From Opitutia bacterium (GTDB lineage: Bacteria; Verrucomicrobiota; Verrucomicrobiia; Opitutales; Opitutaceae): a stretch of 40,141 nucleotides of DNA. Position 1 is the stretch's first letter. The number at the start of each line of letters is the position of its first letter. A program made the position numbers and the translations under genes. The notes under the pieces are model-generated. The model made no database searches. It had not been told where the DNA came from and saw nothing but the letters and a program-made list of their open reading frames with translations. Positions 1 to 9,973 of this stretch are shown piece by piece. The DNA lies in NCBI GenBank assembly GCA_025360615.1, contig JANYBX010000200.1:1-40141 (forward strand), given 5' to 3'.

Positions 1-1485
1 CCCGAGCAGACCCACCGTCGGCAGGCCGGCTTTCGCCCGCGCCTGATTGATGATCGCGATCAGCCCCGCCCAGACCGGACCGGTCAAACTCGAACCACCC
101 ACGCCGATGGTCTGCCCGCCGCGAATGACGAAGGGAAACAGTGTGCCTGTTGTCGTGATACAGGTGGAAATCGACGCCGCATCCGGCACGCAGCGCATCG
201 TGCCGGCGGGCACGCCGGGACCGGCCTGCCACGACGGCCGCGCAAAAACGGCGCTCACGCCACCGCCCGTCGAGGGCCAGACCACTTCGTCGGTCGCGTT
301 CCAGTTCGCATCGAACGTCATCATCGTGCCGCTGAGTGCGGCCACAAACGGATCGCTCGCGGGATAAGTCGGCGTGCCGTTCGTGCCGTTGTCCCCCGAG
401 CCGTGAAGCACGGTGATCCCGGCGGCGGCCATCTGCGCAAAAACCTGCGAGTAGGCCCGCAACGAAGTCGGCGGGAGCCCGCTCTCCAACGCGCTCGCGC
501 TGTGCGAAACGATTTTCGCCTGACCGTCGTTCATGATCTGGGTGCAGGCGGCGACGAAGTCCGCGATGCTGATCGTCGGCGTGGCATAGACCATGAGCTT
601 CGCGCCCGGCGCCATGCCGCTCGCCCACTCGGTGTCCATCGTCACCTCCTGGAACGCACTCGTCTGGCTGTCTGCCGTCGGGCCGCCGTTAACCGGGACA
701 ACGGTGACATTCGATGCGTTCGCCGCGATTCCCGCCGCCTGATAAAATGCCGTCAGATCGCTCGCGAGCGGCACCGCGCCCATGACGATCGCGATGGTCT
801 GGCCGGATCCGTCGAGATCGCCCGGCACATGGTAAGCCGCGAGCAGATCGGCCGGAATCGCCCGCGACAAATGCGCCGCGTCCACCGTCGGGCCGGACGG
901 ATTTTTATCCGTCTGCAACTGCACGTGCGGCTGGAGCCCGTCGATCCCCAAAACCACCGCCGCCAATTCCGCCGGCAGCGCCGGTGCCGCGACCGCCGAG
1001 GTAAATTCTCCGTCGCTCGTCGCCACGCGCGCAAACGCCACGTCCAGCGCGTCCGCGATCTTCGCGACCGTCCCGCGCACAAATATATTCGTGTGGCCCT
1101 GATCCACGAGCGTCGGCGTGAAACCTTGCTCGGCGAGCCACGACGCGACGCGGTCGTAGTCGCGCTTCAACGGCAAATAGTCCGCCTCCATCTCGGCTTT
1201 CGTCACGGTGCCGCCCGATTGCAGGACGGTTTGAAACCGGTCAAAATTTCTCATGCGCAAGCTGACGACGAAATTGAGCGATGCCGCAGACTCACTTTCC
1301 GTGAGCTGCTCGCGCACCCGAATCGCGTTCCCGGCCGGCGCATCGCGGCGCACGATCTTGATCGAGTCCGCGAAACGAACGCCGGGACCGGACGGCGCAG
1401 CCGATGTCGGGAGCGTCGTGATCAAGGGAAACGCGATGGCTCCCAAGAGCAGCCGGACGCGCGAAATTAATTCTGTTTTTTTCAT
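1..1485 (-). CDS. S53 family (sedolisin / pro-kumamolisin type) serine-carboxyl peptidase, 3' end truncated by window edge
   Basis: Hand translation of minus strand from ATG at 1485: MKKTELISRVRLLLGAIAFPLITTLPTSAA (signal peptide), pro-domain-like N-terminus, EVTMDTEWASGMAPGAKLMVY (Glu/Asp pair), GSGDNGT (oxyanion Asp), GGSSLTGPVWAGL (Ser motif). Open to base 1; not in the ORF track because it has no stop in the window. Confidence 0.85.
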   Translation of the reverse strand, partial: MKKTELISRVRLLLGAIAFPLITTLPTSAAPSGPGVRFADSIKIVRRDAPAGNAIRVREQLTESESAASLNFVVSLRMRNFDRFQTVLQSGGTVTKAEMEADYLPLKRDYDRVASWLAEQGFTPTLVDQGHTNIFVRGTVAKIADALDVAFARVATSDGEFTSAVAAPALPAELAAVVLGIDGLQPHVQLQTDKNPSGPTVDAAHLSRAIPADLLAAYHVPGDLDGSGQTIAIVMGAVPLASDLTAFYQAAGIAANASNVTVVPVNGGPTADSQTSAFQEVTMDTEWASGMAPGAKLMVYATPTISIADFVAACTQIMNDGQAKIVSHSASALESGLPPTSLRAYSQVFAQMAAAGITVLHGSGDNGTNGTPTYPASDPFVAALSGTMMTFDANWNATDEVVWPSTGGGVSAVFARPSWQAGPGVPAGTMRCVPDAASISTCITTTGTLFPFVIRGGQTIGVGGSSLTGPVWAGLIAIINQARAKAGLPTVGLLG

Positions 1486-1607
1486 GGTGGAGCACCCCGT
1501 AGCCGTCGCCCGAAAGTCCGGGCGAACGGCCGCGCCCGATTTTTCCCGCGTTTATTTTCACATTGGTTGTTCGCTTCGCGCCGCGGCCGGCTGCTAGTGC
1601 CATCACC

Positions 1608-3092
1608 ATGATTTCCGACGGCGAACTTCTCCGGCGCTACCTCGAAACCGGCGCCGAGTCCGCGTTCACCGAACTCGTGCAGCGGCACATCAACATCGTC
1701 TATCACGCCGCCCTGCGCCGCGTCGGCGGCAACGCCCACGCAGCGGACGATGTCGCCCAGCGGATTTTCACCGACCTCGCCCGCAAGGCGAAATCCCTCC
1801 GCGACCGCCCCAATCTCGCCGGCTGGCTTTACACGAGCACGCGCTTCGCCGCCGCCGACACCGTGCGCGCCGAGCAGCGTCGGCGCGTCTACGAGGAGCG
1901 AGCCCACGCGATGCACGCACTCGATTCGCCCGCGCCGGGCGAGGCCGACCGCTTCGAGCCGTTCCTCGACGAGGTCATGGATCTCTTGAACGAGCAGGAT
2001 CGCGACGCCGTGCTGCTGCATTTCTTCGAGGGCCGTTCCTTTGCCGAAGTCGGCACCACCTTCTCGCTCAGCGCCGATGCCGCGCGCATGAGGGTCAACC
2101 GCGCGCTTGAGCGCCTGCGCGCCGCGTTCGCCGAGCGAGGCATCACGTCAACCGCCGCCGCGCTCGGCACCGCGCTCTCCGCGCAGTCCGCCCTCGCCGC
2201 CCCCGCGCCGCTCGCGCTCAGCGTCGCCGGCCACGCCCTCAGTCACGCCGGCGCGGGAGCGGCGGTGATTCCACGGCTCATCCAAGCCGCGAAATTATCC
2301 CCGCTCATCACCGGAGCGGTGACGATTGTCCTTCTGGCGATTGCCGGTTTCGCCCTGCGACCACGCCCTCCCGCGGCCGCGTTCGCGACGACGAACGCCC
2401 TCCGTGCGCCGGCAGTAAACGCCGCGCAGGAACCGATCACCGAGAGCAACACCTCGACCTCAAACCCATCCGCTCCCGCCGCGGGGAGCACGCTCGCGGC
2501 GCCAATTTCAGAAGGCGCTTTGGCCAATTTCTCCGGTGCGGAAAAAAACATCCTCGCGATCCTCTGGTCCCGGCAAAAGAGCGCCCCGCTCACACCAGGC
2601 ATCCGCTCCACTCTCCGAATTGGGCAGCAGGCGCCGAATTTTAGCGGGCTCGTTCCACTCGTGAAAAAACGCCTGATCGAGCAACGCGCGGATCAAGGCC
2701 CCGTTTCACTCACGCCGGTAGGCCTGACGTTCTGCGAGGCGCACCGAGCGGAAATCGAGGCGCATCCCGTTTCCGCGAATCTGCGGGCTGCGCCTGATTT
2801 TGCGGGCCTTTCCGCCGCGGAAAAGGACTTGCTCAAAATGCTCTGGGTTCAGCAGGTGAACACGCCGCCCCAGCCGGGAGTGCGCGTCGGCCTGATGATC
2901 GGCCCGGAGTCGCTGGTGTTTGAAGCCTGCGATCCCCTCCTCGGGCACGGCCTCGTCGCGCTCGGCCCAAAGACCGGCATGATCTACCTGACGGCGGCAG
3001 GACGCGCGTATTGCGAGGCGCACCGGCCGGTGCTGAAGGCCCATGCGATTTTTACTCTCGCCGGAAAATCTCTTTCTCCCGTTGCTCCTTAA
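1608..3092 (+). CDS. ECF-like sigma-70 factor with C-terminal TM segment and duplicated extracytoplasmic-like domain
   Basis: Region 2 (FTELVQRHINIVYHAALRRVGGNAHAADDVAQRIFTDLARKA) and region 4 (LLNEQDRDAVLLHFFEGRSFAEVGTTFSLSADAARMRVNRALERLR); hydrophobic LITGAVTIVLLAIAGFAL; two similar C-terminal units. ATG at 1608. Confidence 0.88.
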   Translation: MISDGELLRRYLETGAESAFTELVQRHINIVYHAALRRVGGNAHAADDVAQRIFTDLARKAKSLRDRPNLAGWLYTSTRFAAADTVRAEQRRRVYEERAHAMHALDSPAPGEADRFEPFLDEVMDLLNEQDRDAVLLHFFEGRSFAEVGTTFSLSADAARMRVNRALERLRAAFAERGITSTAAALGTALSAQSALAAPAPLALSVAGHALSHAGAGAAVIPRLIQAAKLSPLITGAVTIVLLAIAGFALRPRPPAAAFATTNALRAPAVNAAQEPITESNTSTSNPSAPAAGSTLAAPISEGALANFSGAEKNILAILWSRQKSAPLTPGIRSTLRIGQQAPNFSGLVPLVKKRLIEQRADQGPVSLTPVGLTFCEAHRAEIEAHPVSANLRAAPDFAGLSAAEKDLLKMLWVQQVNTPPQPGVRVGLMIGPESLVFEACDPLLGHGLVALGPKTGMIYLTAAGRAYCEAHRPVLKAHAIFTLAGKSLSPVAP

Positions 3093-3095
3093 ACG

Positions 3096-5303
3096 ATGAA
3101 GTTGGTCGCCCTCCTCTCGATCGCTGCCGGCGGGGCGCTACTCGCGGCCGGCCCGGCGCTCGCGGCCGCCGTCGGCGTTTCACCCGGTAGCGTGAAGATC
3201 GGCCTGCAACAAATCGCGAACGTCGGTGGTCCCGCCATGAGCATGGTCGTGGGGCCCGATGGGCGCTTCTATGTGTGCACGCTGGACGGCAAAGTGCGCG
3301 TGATCGACAACGGCGCCGTTACCACCGCGCTCGATCTCGCGACCGTGGCGGCGGTTCCTTTTCTCTTCGCCAGCGCGAATGGTTTCTACGGCCTCGCGTT
3401 TCATCCCGCGTTCAACGACGCCGCGAGCGCCGGCTACCGCAAATGCTATACCTACGCCGACGAGCGGAAATTCGCCAGCGGCAGCAGCGGCCCGCTCACC
3501 GGCTTGCCCGACTACTGGCACCCCGAGCAATACACGCCCGGCGCGCCCACGCCGACCCTCGCCAACTACGCGCTCGCGACGTTCGACCATTTCAACGTCC
3601 TCCACGAGTGGACGGTGAACACCGGCGCGACTCCCCCGACGATCGACCCCGCCTCGTCTCGCGTGCTGCTGCGTCTCGCGCACCCGAACGGCGGCGGACA
3701 CAATGGCACCGGCCCGCGTTTCGGCCCGGACGGTTTTCTGTATCTAGCGATCGGTGACGGTGGCGGCAGTGGCAACGACTACAGCGGCAGCGTCACCAGC
3801 CCGACCGACGGCCATTCCAACAACGGCGGCAACGGCCAGGACCGCACCCATCCCTTCGGCAAACTGCTCCGCCTCGATCCGCTCCCCGGCAACTCCGCCG
3901 GCACGCTCAGCGCCAACGGCCAATATCGCATTCCCGCGACCAATCCGTTTGCCGACGGCGCGAACGGGAGCCTCCGCGAAATCTTCGCCTACGGCCTGCG
4001 CAACCCGTGGGGTTTCAATTGGGACAGCCGCCCCGGCGGCGACGGCCGCCTGTTTCTCGGCAACGTCGGCCAGCACCACCGCGAGGAAATCAACATCATC
4101 ACCGCCGGCGGAAACTACGGCTGGCCCTATCTGGAAGGCAGCGTGCCCCTGATCAACCAGGATAATTTTTCCGGCGACGATCTCACCGCTGGCGTCACGT
4201 TCCTGCGCACGCCGCCCGGCGGCTATGCCAGTTTCTCGTCCGTCCTGCCGCTCGCGGAATACAAGACGCGCCGCCAGTATGCGCCTGACGGCGCGGCCGC
4301 CATCCCGGCCAATCTCACCGGCGACGGCACGGCGGTCACCGGCGGTTTCGTCTATCGCGGCACCGCGATTCCAGCGCTCGCGGGCACCTACGTTTTCGGC
4401 GACTACTCGGTCGGCGACGACACGCCGCCCGCCGGTTTCACGATTCACCAAGCCCGTCTTTTCTACCTGAACCCGGCGCAATCCGCTCCGGTGATTTTCG
4501 AGTTTGCCTACACCGCCGGCACCACCGTGCCGTCCTACCTGCTCGGGTTTGGGCAGGACAGCGCCGGCGAACTCTACGCGTTGTTCGCGACCGGCGACGT
4601 GCGGAAACTGGTGCCGGCGGCGGGCGCGCCCGAGATCGTCACCCCGCCCGTTTCCCAAACCGTGACAGCGGGCGGCACCGCCACGTTTTCGATCACCGCG
4701 AACGGCGGCGGTCCCTTCACCTATCAATGGTCGCGCAACGGCGTCGCCATCGCCGGCGCGACGAGCGCCACCTACGCGGTGCCCGCGGCCCAGCGTTTTC
4801 AATCCGGCGCGCTCACCGTGGTGGTCACAAATTCCGCGGGCTCCGTCACGAGCGCAGCCGCAACCCTGACCGTGAATGCCGCCCCGCCCTCGACCGCTCG
4901 GCTGATCAATCTCGCCACGCGCGGCTTCGTCGGCACCGGCGCCGCCGTGTTGATTCCCGGCCTCGTGATCTCACCCGGCGGAGCGAAGACCCTGCTCATC
5001 CGCGCGGTCGGCCCGACGCTCGGGCTCGATCCGTTCAACGTCCCGGGCGTACTCGCCGATCCGAAAATCACGATCTACTCCGGCTCAACCGTGATTCTGC
5101 AAAACGACGACTGGGGCGCGAATGCCGACGCCGCCACGACCGCGCTCGTGGCCGCACAAGTCGGCGCCTTTCCCTTGCCCGCCGGCAGCAAGGACGCGGC
5201 GTTCGTCGTCACGCTCCCCAGCGGCGGCTACACCGTGCAGGCGACCGCCGCCGACGGCACGAGCAGCGGCATCGCCCTCGTGGAAGTTTACGAGGTGCCG
5301 TGA
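3096..5303 (+). CDS. Secreted glucose/sorbosone dehydrogenase-like (PQQ-type) beta-propeller with Ig-like domain and conserved C-terminal domain
   Basis: Signal peptide; GPDGRFYVCTLDGKVRVI, HPNGGGHNGTGPRFGPDGFLYLAIGDGGG, GLRNPWGFNWD, GGNYGWPYLEG motifs; Ig-like PPVSQTVTAGGTATFSITANGGGPFTYQWSRNG; C-terminal domain ending ALVEVYEVP. Confidence 0.85.
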   Translation: MKLVALLSIAAGGALLAAGPALAAAVGVSPGSVKIGLQQIANVGGPAMSMVVGPDGRFYVCTLDGKVRVIDNGAVTTALDLATVAAVPFLFASANGFYGLAFHPAFNDAASAGYRKCYTYADERKFASGSSGPLTGLPDYWHPEQYTPGAPTPTLANYALATFDHFNVLHEWTVNTGATPPTIDPASSRVLLRLAHPNGGGHNGTGPRFGPDGFLYLAIGDGGGSGNDYSGSVTSPTDGHSNNGGNGQDRTHPFGKLLRLDPLPGNSAGTLSANGQYRIPATNPFADGANGSLREIFAYGLRNPWGFNWDSRPGGDGRLFLGNVGQHHREEINIITAGGNYGWPYLEGSVPLINQDNFSGDDLTAGVTFLRTPPGGYASFSSVLPLAEYKTRRQYAPDGAAAIPANLTGDGTAVTGGFVYRGTAIPALAGTYVFGDYSVGDDTPPAGFTIHQARLFYLNPAQSAPVIFEFAYTAGTTVPSYLLGFGQDSAGELYALFATGDVRKLVPAAGAPEIVTPPVSQTVTAGGTATFSITANGGGPFTYQWSRNGVAIAGATSATYAVPAAQRFQSGALTVVVTNSAGSVTSAAATLTVNAAPPSTARLINLATRGFVGTGAAVLIPGLVISPGGAKTLLIRAVGPTLGLDPFNVPGVLADPKITIYSGSTVILQNDDWGANADAATTALVAAQVGAFPLPAGSKDAAFVVTLPSGGYTVQATAADGTSSGIALVEVYEVP

Positions 5304-5330
5304 ATGCCGCTCGATGCGAGTTCGCCGCCA

Positions 5331-6416
5331 CTAACGCTGGCGCAGCACGCGCACGCGGTGGGCCTCGCTGTCACCGAGAAAAACGGAGCCGTCGGCATCC
5401 GCGAAAATTCCGTGCAGCCGGTTCATCGCGCACTTCAGCGGATCGCCATCGGGGCCGGTGCCCTTTTCGCCGGTGCCCGCGATCAGCTCGATGCGGCCCG
5501 TCTTGGCGTCGATCATCCGCACGCTGTGGCTCTCGGTATCGGCCAGCCAGACGTTGCCGGCGGCATCGACCGCGATGCCCTTTGGCCCGCTCAACTTCGC
5601 ATCCTTGGCCGGGCCGCCGTTGCCGGTGAAACCGGATTCCCCCGTGCCCGCGATGAGGTGGATGATGCCGGCCTTGAGATCGAATTTGAACACTTGGTTG
5701 CCCTCGCGCGTGGCGAGCCAGAGGTTGCCGGCGCGGTCGAAATCCAGCGAGCGCGGCGACCGCAGCGGCGTGCCCGCGATGGGCGCACCATCGGGAGTCG
5801 GACCGGCTTTGCCCGTGCCCGCAAACGTGCGGATGATCCCGGTGGGCAGGTCGACGCAGCGGATGACCTGGTTGTTCACGTCGCAAATGTAGAGACTGCC
5901 GTCGGGGCCAAACTGGATGCTATGCGGTGAACTTAAACTCGCCTGACTGGCCGGCCCGCCGTCGCCCGAGTAGCCGCGCTGGCCGGTGCCCGCGAAGGTG
6001 GTGATGATCCCTGTCTTCGCGTCGATGCGACGAATGGCGTGGTTCGCCATATCGGCGATGAACAGGTTGCCCGCCGCATCGAAGCGAAGTTCGTGGGGGA
6101 GATTGAACGTCGCTTCCAACGCCGGTCCGCCGTCGCCCGTGTAACCTTTTTTTCCCGTGCCGGCCACCGTGCTGATCTTGCCGTCCGGAGCGATGCGGCG
6201 AATGCGCTGGCTGCCATATTCACAATACCAAATCGCACCGTCGGTCCCGCGCACCACACCGAAAGGACTGTCGAGCTGGGCCGCGGTGGCCGGACCGCCA
6301 TCACCCGAGGAACCCTGAACACCGGTGCCCGCCAACGTGGAGATCGTCCACTCCGCGGCCGGACTGCGCGAGGCCAGCAACCCGACCAAAACGAAAACGC
6401 GAATCCATGTGATCAT
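5331..6416 (-). CDS. Secreted NHL-repeat beta-propeller protein
   Basis: Six repeats of type xxAGTGxxGxxGDGGPAxxAxLxxPxGI; likely start MITWIRVFVLVGLLASRSPAA (ATG at 6416, internal to ORF 5331..6455). Confidence 0.85.
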   Translation of the reverse strand: MITWIRVFVLVGLLASRSPAAEWTISTLAGTGVQGSSGDGGPATAAQLDSPFGVVRGTDGAIWYCEYGSQRIRRIAPDGKISTVAGTGKKGYTGDGGPALEATFNLPHELRFDAAGNLFIADMANHAIRRIDAKTGIITTFAGTGQRGYSGDGGPASQASLSSPHSIQFGPDGSLYICDVNNQVIRCVDLPTGIIRTFAGTGKAGPTPDGAPIAGTPLRSPRSLDFDRAGNLWLATREGNQVFKFDLKAGIIHLIAGTGESGFTGNGGPAKDAKLSGPKGIAVDAAGNVWLADTESHSVRMIDAKTGRIELIAGTGEKGTGPDGDPLKCAMNRLHGIFADADGSVFLGDSEAHRVRVLRQR

Positions 6417-6508
6417 GCCGGCAACGTCTAGCGCAGCCGCCGCGCGTTTGTCCACGGCGATGTCCGGGGCCGAGGCTTCCGCGTCACTGCGGAAATCGCC
6501 GGGCCGCC

Positions 6509-7066
6509 CTAGCCCTTCAGGATTTTATCGCCGACGCGGATCGCGCCGGGTTGGATAACTTTCGCGTTGAGGCCGCGCAGCCGGAGCTGTCGCGCGAGCG
6601 GGGTGTTCACGAACTTCATCGCGGCGAGTCCAAAGCGTTCGCCGAATTTCGCGCAGCCGGTGTGCGGCACGGCGGTGATCTCGATGATCGCGTCGCCGAG
6701 ACTGAGCCGCGTGCCGGGCGGCAAGTTTTCCTCGCTGAGATCGAGGTCGATGAGGAGCTGATCGCCGGCCAGCGCCCAACGCTCGCGCGTGCGCGCGAGC
6801 AACGCCACCACGCGCGCGTTCATCACGTTGAGCTGCATCTCGGGATGCGCCGCGCCGTCGGCGGTCGCACGGTTTCCCCGCGCCTGCCAGTTGTCGCCCA
6901 CCAAGCCCAGCGTCAGGTCGAGCCGGGCTTCGCCCAACACCTCGCGCTCCCCGGCCGCGGGCCGTCGCACGATCATCTCCAGCACGCCGGGATTTTTCGG
7001 CGACGGGCCGATGTTCTCCCAGCCTTTCCCCAGTTCATCGGCCGTCAGATGAGTGGCGCTCGTCAT
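6509..7066 (-). CDS. MOSC domain-containing protein
   Basis: VGDNWQARG, LLIDLDLSEENLPPGTRLSLGDAIIEITAVPHTGCAKFGERFG, GLNAKVIQPGAIRVGDKI are MOSC-like; start chosen at MTSATHL. Confidence 0.75.
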   Translation of the reverse strand: MTSATHLTADELGKGWENIGPSPKNPGVLEMIVRRPAAGEREVLGEARLDLTLGLVGDNWQARGNRATADGAAHPEMQLNVMNARVVALLARTRERWALAGDQLLIDLDLSEENLPPGTRLSLGDAIIEITAVPHTGCAKFGERFGLAAMKFVNTPLARQLRLRGLNAKVIQPGAIRVGDKILKG

Positions 7067-7370
7067 GGCGAAGTGGTGGCCGCGCGACCCGCCCGTGGCG
7101 AGGCCAACGTGGATTTTCGACGGCACACGTCGTGCCGTCGGGCAACATCACAGATGGGCGAACCGCTCAGGGCCGCCCTCGCCCAGGACGCGGCGCAATC
7201 TCCCCATGCTTTCAGGCGGAATCGCGCCCGCCCGACGCAACCTTTCCACCCAGCGTCACACCAAGACGGTTGATGAACGCTTCAACTCATTCCGCTGCTC
7301 TCCTCCGCGTGCGCTTTCGCGACGCGATTCGCCCGGCGATTTTTGGCCACGGAGAAAATTTTATTTCCCA

Positions 7371-8183
7371 ATGAAAACATGGATGACTTTGGCGCTGCTG
7401 GTTTTTACCGCGCGCCTGCATGCCCAGGGTTTTGCCCCGGCGTCGCTCAGCAACCAGATCTATACCGTGGTCGTCTCCGGCGGCACCGGCGTGTTCGCCA
7501 CCAGCGGCATCGCCAGCAAGGTCTTCCTCGCGAATGGCCAGGCCGTGGTCCTCGATTCGTCGGGCGACATCCAACTCGACCAACGCGCCGCCTATACTTA
7601 CACAAAAACCGGGGCCAACAGCGGCACGATCGTGCAGGCGCTCGCGAACGGGACGATCACGACCCAGGCGTTGTTGACCTTCACCTCGCCGGTCACGGGC
7701 ACGTATAGCGCAAGTGTGGTGTCGGGCGGCACGGGCACACAGACGGCGAGCTTTTCCCTCGCTCCGTCCACTCAGCCCCCGTTGGTCAACCTCTCGACGC
7801 GCACCAATGTTTCTCAAGGCGGCCAATCCATCGCGGGCTTCGTAGTGAGCGGCACCGCCGCGGCGCGCGTGCTCGTCCGCGCCATCGGCCCGACTTTGGG
7901 GGCGTTCGGGGTGAGCGGACCCATGAGCAGTCCCCGGCTTCAGATCTTCCGGTCCGGTGCCTCCACCGCCTTGGCCACGCGTGATGCGTGGGGCACGCCG
8001 AGCACGGATGCACCGGCGCTGCGAACGGCATTTTCCGCCGTCGGGGCATTTTCACTTACGGACGGGAGCCGCGATTCCGCGCTGATTCTGACTCTGGAAC
8101 CCGGCGCCTATACCGCCGTCGTCACGGGCGGCAGTTCGGCCGACGCCGGCGAAGTGCTGACTGAAGTTTATCTCTATCCGTGA
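7371..8183 (+). CDS. Secreted hypothetical protein with the same C-terminal domain as the 3096..5303 product
   Basis: Signal peptide MKTWMTLALLVFTARLHAQ; C-terminal LVNLSTRTNVSQGGQSIAGFVVSG..VLVRAIGPTLG...VLTEVYLYP. ATG at 7371. Confidence 0.75.
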   Translation: MKTWMTLALLVFTARLHAQGFAPASLSNQIYTVVVSGGTGVFATSGIASKVFLANGQAVVLDSSGDIQLDQRAAYTYTKTGANSGTIVQALANGTITTQALLTFTSPVTGTYSASVVSGGTGTQTASFSLAPSTQPPLVNLSTRTNVSQGGQSIAGFVVSGTAAARVLVRAIGPTLGAFGVSGPMSSPRLQIFRSGASTALATRDAWGTPSTDAPALRTAFSAVGAFSLTDGSRDSALILTLEPGAYTAVVTGGSSADAGEVLTEVYLYP

Positions 8184-8273
8184 GCGGGGCCCGGTGAGAG
8201 CCTGCCGGAACTGACGGAGAAAAATTCGCGCCGTTGCGATAGGTGAATTTGACCTGGCAATCGCAGCGCGCGA

Positions 8274-8750
8274 TCAAGCGCCCGGAGTCTTCGGACCGCT
8301 CCGCCGGCGTCTCAAGGCCAGACCCATGAGCACCACCACCGCGAGATTTCCGATCAGCACGGTGCAGCGCACCCATGTCGTTTTTTGGATTACTTCGTAG
8401 AGCTCGAGCGGCAGATAAATCCCGCCGCTCACGAGCGCGAGCCACTCGGCCCAGGGGCGTTCGCGCCACAACCCATACCCCTCCACGAAGCGAAACAGTG
8501 CATATGCCATCGCGATGCCTGACCAGAGCCACAGCTTGGCATCCGTGACCTCCGACGCCGCGCGGATGAAGATGCTCGGATACCTGTGCTCCGGATTCAG
8601 ATGAAACCGGCCCACGAGTTCGACCACCAGTGCCCGCACGTCGCGATGCAGAAACGCCAGCACGCCAAACCCGGCCAGCACGAGCAACACGCCCTTCGTT
8701 ATTTCGAAGATCGCCACCGCGCGAACGCTTTTTCCGAGGGAGAAACTCAT
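8274..8750 (-). CDS. DUF2127-like membrane protein
   Basis: MSFSLGKSVRAVAIFEITKGVLLVLAGFGVLAFLHRDV..., FVEGYGLWRERPWAEWLALVSGGIYLPLELYE typical of DUF2127. Confidence 0.75.
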   Translation of the reverse strand: MSFSLGKSVRAVAIFEITKGVLLVLAGFGVLAFLHRDVRALVVELVGRFHLNPEHRYPSIFIRAASEVTDAKLWLWSGIAMAYALFRFVEGYGLWRERPWAEWLALVSGGIYLPLELYEVIQKTTWVRCTVLIGNLAVVVLMGLALRRRRSGPKTPGA

Positions 8751-8923
8751 TTTTATCGGACCGTATTGGCGGTGGCCGGCGGTTGCAAACCTCCGTCACG
8801 AAGCGGGCGCTTGCGTTCCCGGATCCATCAAAAAAAACGATCACGCGGACCCTCGTCCCTAGATTCGCGTCTATCCACGACACCGGCCGAAGTCCCCGCC
8901 CGGCCACCCCGCTTTCACTCCCC

Positions 8924-9886
8924 ATGAAAAAAATTCTCCTCTGGTGCGCCTGCGCTGCGTTCGCCCACGCCCAAAATCCCTCCCCCGTCGAAGCTCCCGC
9001 TGACACTCCACCGCCGGCCCTGGCGTCCGCCCCGCGCCCGCCGCCCAACACCCACGGCGTGGACATGCGCACGCAGGCCGGCCCGCCCGGCCCGCGCTAT
9101 TCCCCTCCCTCGCCGCTCGACGAAAAACGACCGACTCTCTGGCTGATCGGCGACTCCACCGTCCGCAATGGCTCCGCCGGCGATGGCACCAATCAAAACC
9201 AATGGGGCTGGGGCGCACCGCTCACCTTTTATTTCGACCCGCAAAAAGTGAACGTCGTCAACCGCGCCCTCGGCGGCACCAGCGCCCGCAGTTTCTATAA
9301 CGGCAATTGGAAAAACATGGCCGGCCTCATCAAGCCGGGCGACGTCGTCATCCTGCAGTTTGGCACGAACGACGGCGGTAAACCCGCCACGTCCGTCGGC
9401 GAACTCAAGGGCACCGGCGACGAAACCGAAGCCATCACCAACCGCGCCGGCCAACCCGAGACCGTTCACACCTTCGGCTGGTATCTCCGGCAGATCATCG
9501 GCGAGGCCAAGGCGAAAGGCGCCGCGCCCATCGTCTGCTCGCTCATCCCGCGCAAAAGTTGGGACGACAGCGGCCATGTTAATCGAGCCGTCGACTCCTT
9601 CGCCGGCTGGGCCGGACAGGTGGCCCGCGCCGAAAACGTCGGCTTCATCGACCTCAATGAATTGATCGCGCGCCGCCTCGATGCCCTCGGCCAGAAAAAG
9701 GTCGATCTCCTCTACGTCCCAAATCCGACGCCGGAAAAACCCAAGGGCGAAACCGTCCACCCCGGCTGGGACGGCGCCGTCCTCAATGCCGAGGTGGTCG
9801 TCTCCGGCCTGAAAGCCCTGAGGGAAAATCCGGTCGCCGGATATTTTTCCGAGAAAGCCCAAACCGTCGCCGCCGCGCGGCCGTGA
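8924..9886 (+). CDS. Secreted SGNH/GDSL hydrolase, rhamnogalacturonan acetylesterase-like
   Basis: Signal peptide MKKILLWCACAAFAHAQ; LWLIGDSTVRNG (block I), NRALGGTSARSF (block II), VILQFGTNDGG (block III), HPGWDGAVLNAEVV. Confidence 0.85.
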   Translation: MKKILLWCACAAFAHAQNPSPVEAPADTPPPALASAPRPPPNTHGVDMRTQAGPPGPRYSPPSPLDEKRPTLWLIGDSTVRNGSAGDGTNQNQWGWGAPLTFYFDPQKVNVVNRALGGTSARSFYNGNWKNMAGLIKPGDVVILQFGTNDGGKPATSVGELKGTGDETEAITNRAGQPETVHTFGWYLRQIIGEAKAKGAAPIVCSLIPRKSWDDSGHVNRAVDSFAGWAGQVARAENVGFIDLNELIARRLDALGQKKVDLLYVPNPTPEKPKGETVHPGWDGAVLNAEVVVSGLKALRENPVAGYFSEKAQTVAAARP

Positions 9887-9973
9887 TCACCGACTTGAAA
9901 TAAAGCGCGCGCGCAAGTTTGCGTTGCCCCACACCCTGCCGTGCCAAGCATCTCCCCGGTTCCCCCCTCTCCC

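Noticed and set aside
403-1470. 355-aa plus-strand ORF
   Set aside because: Arg-rich, low-information product antisense to the well-supported S53 peptidase; GC-rich shadow ORF.
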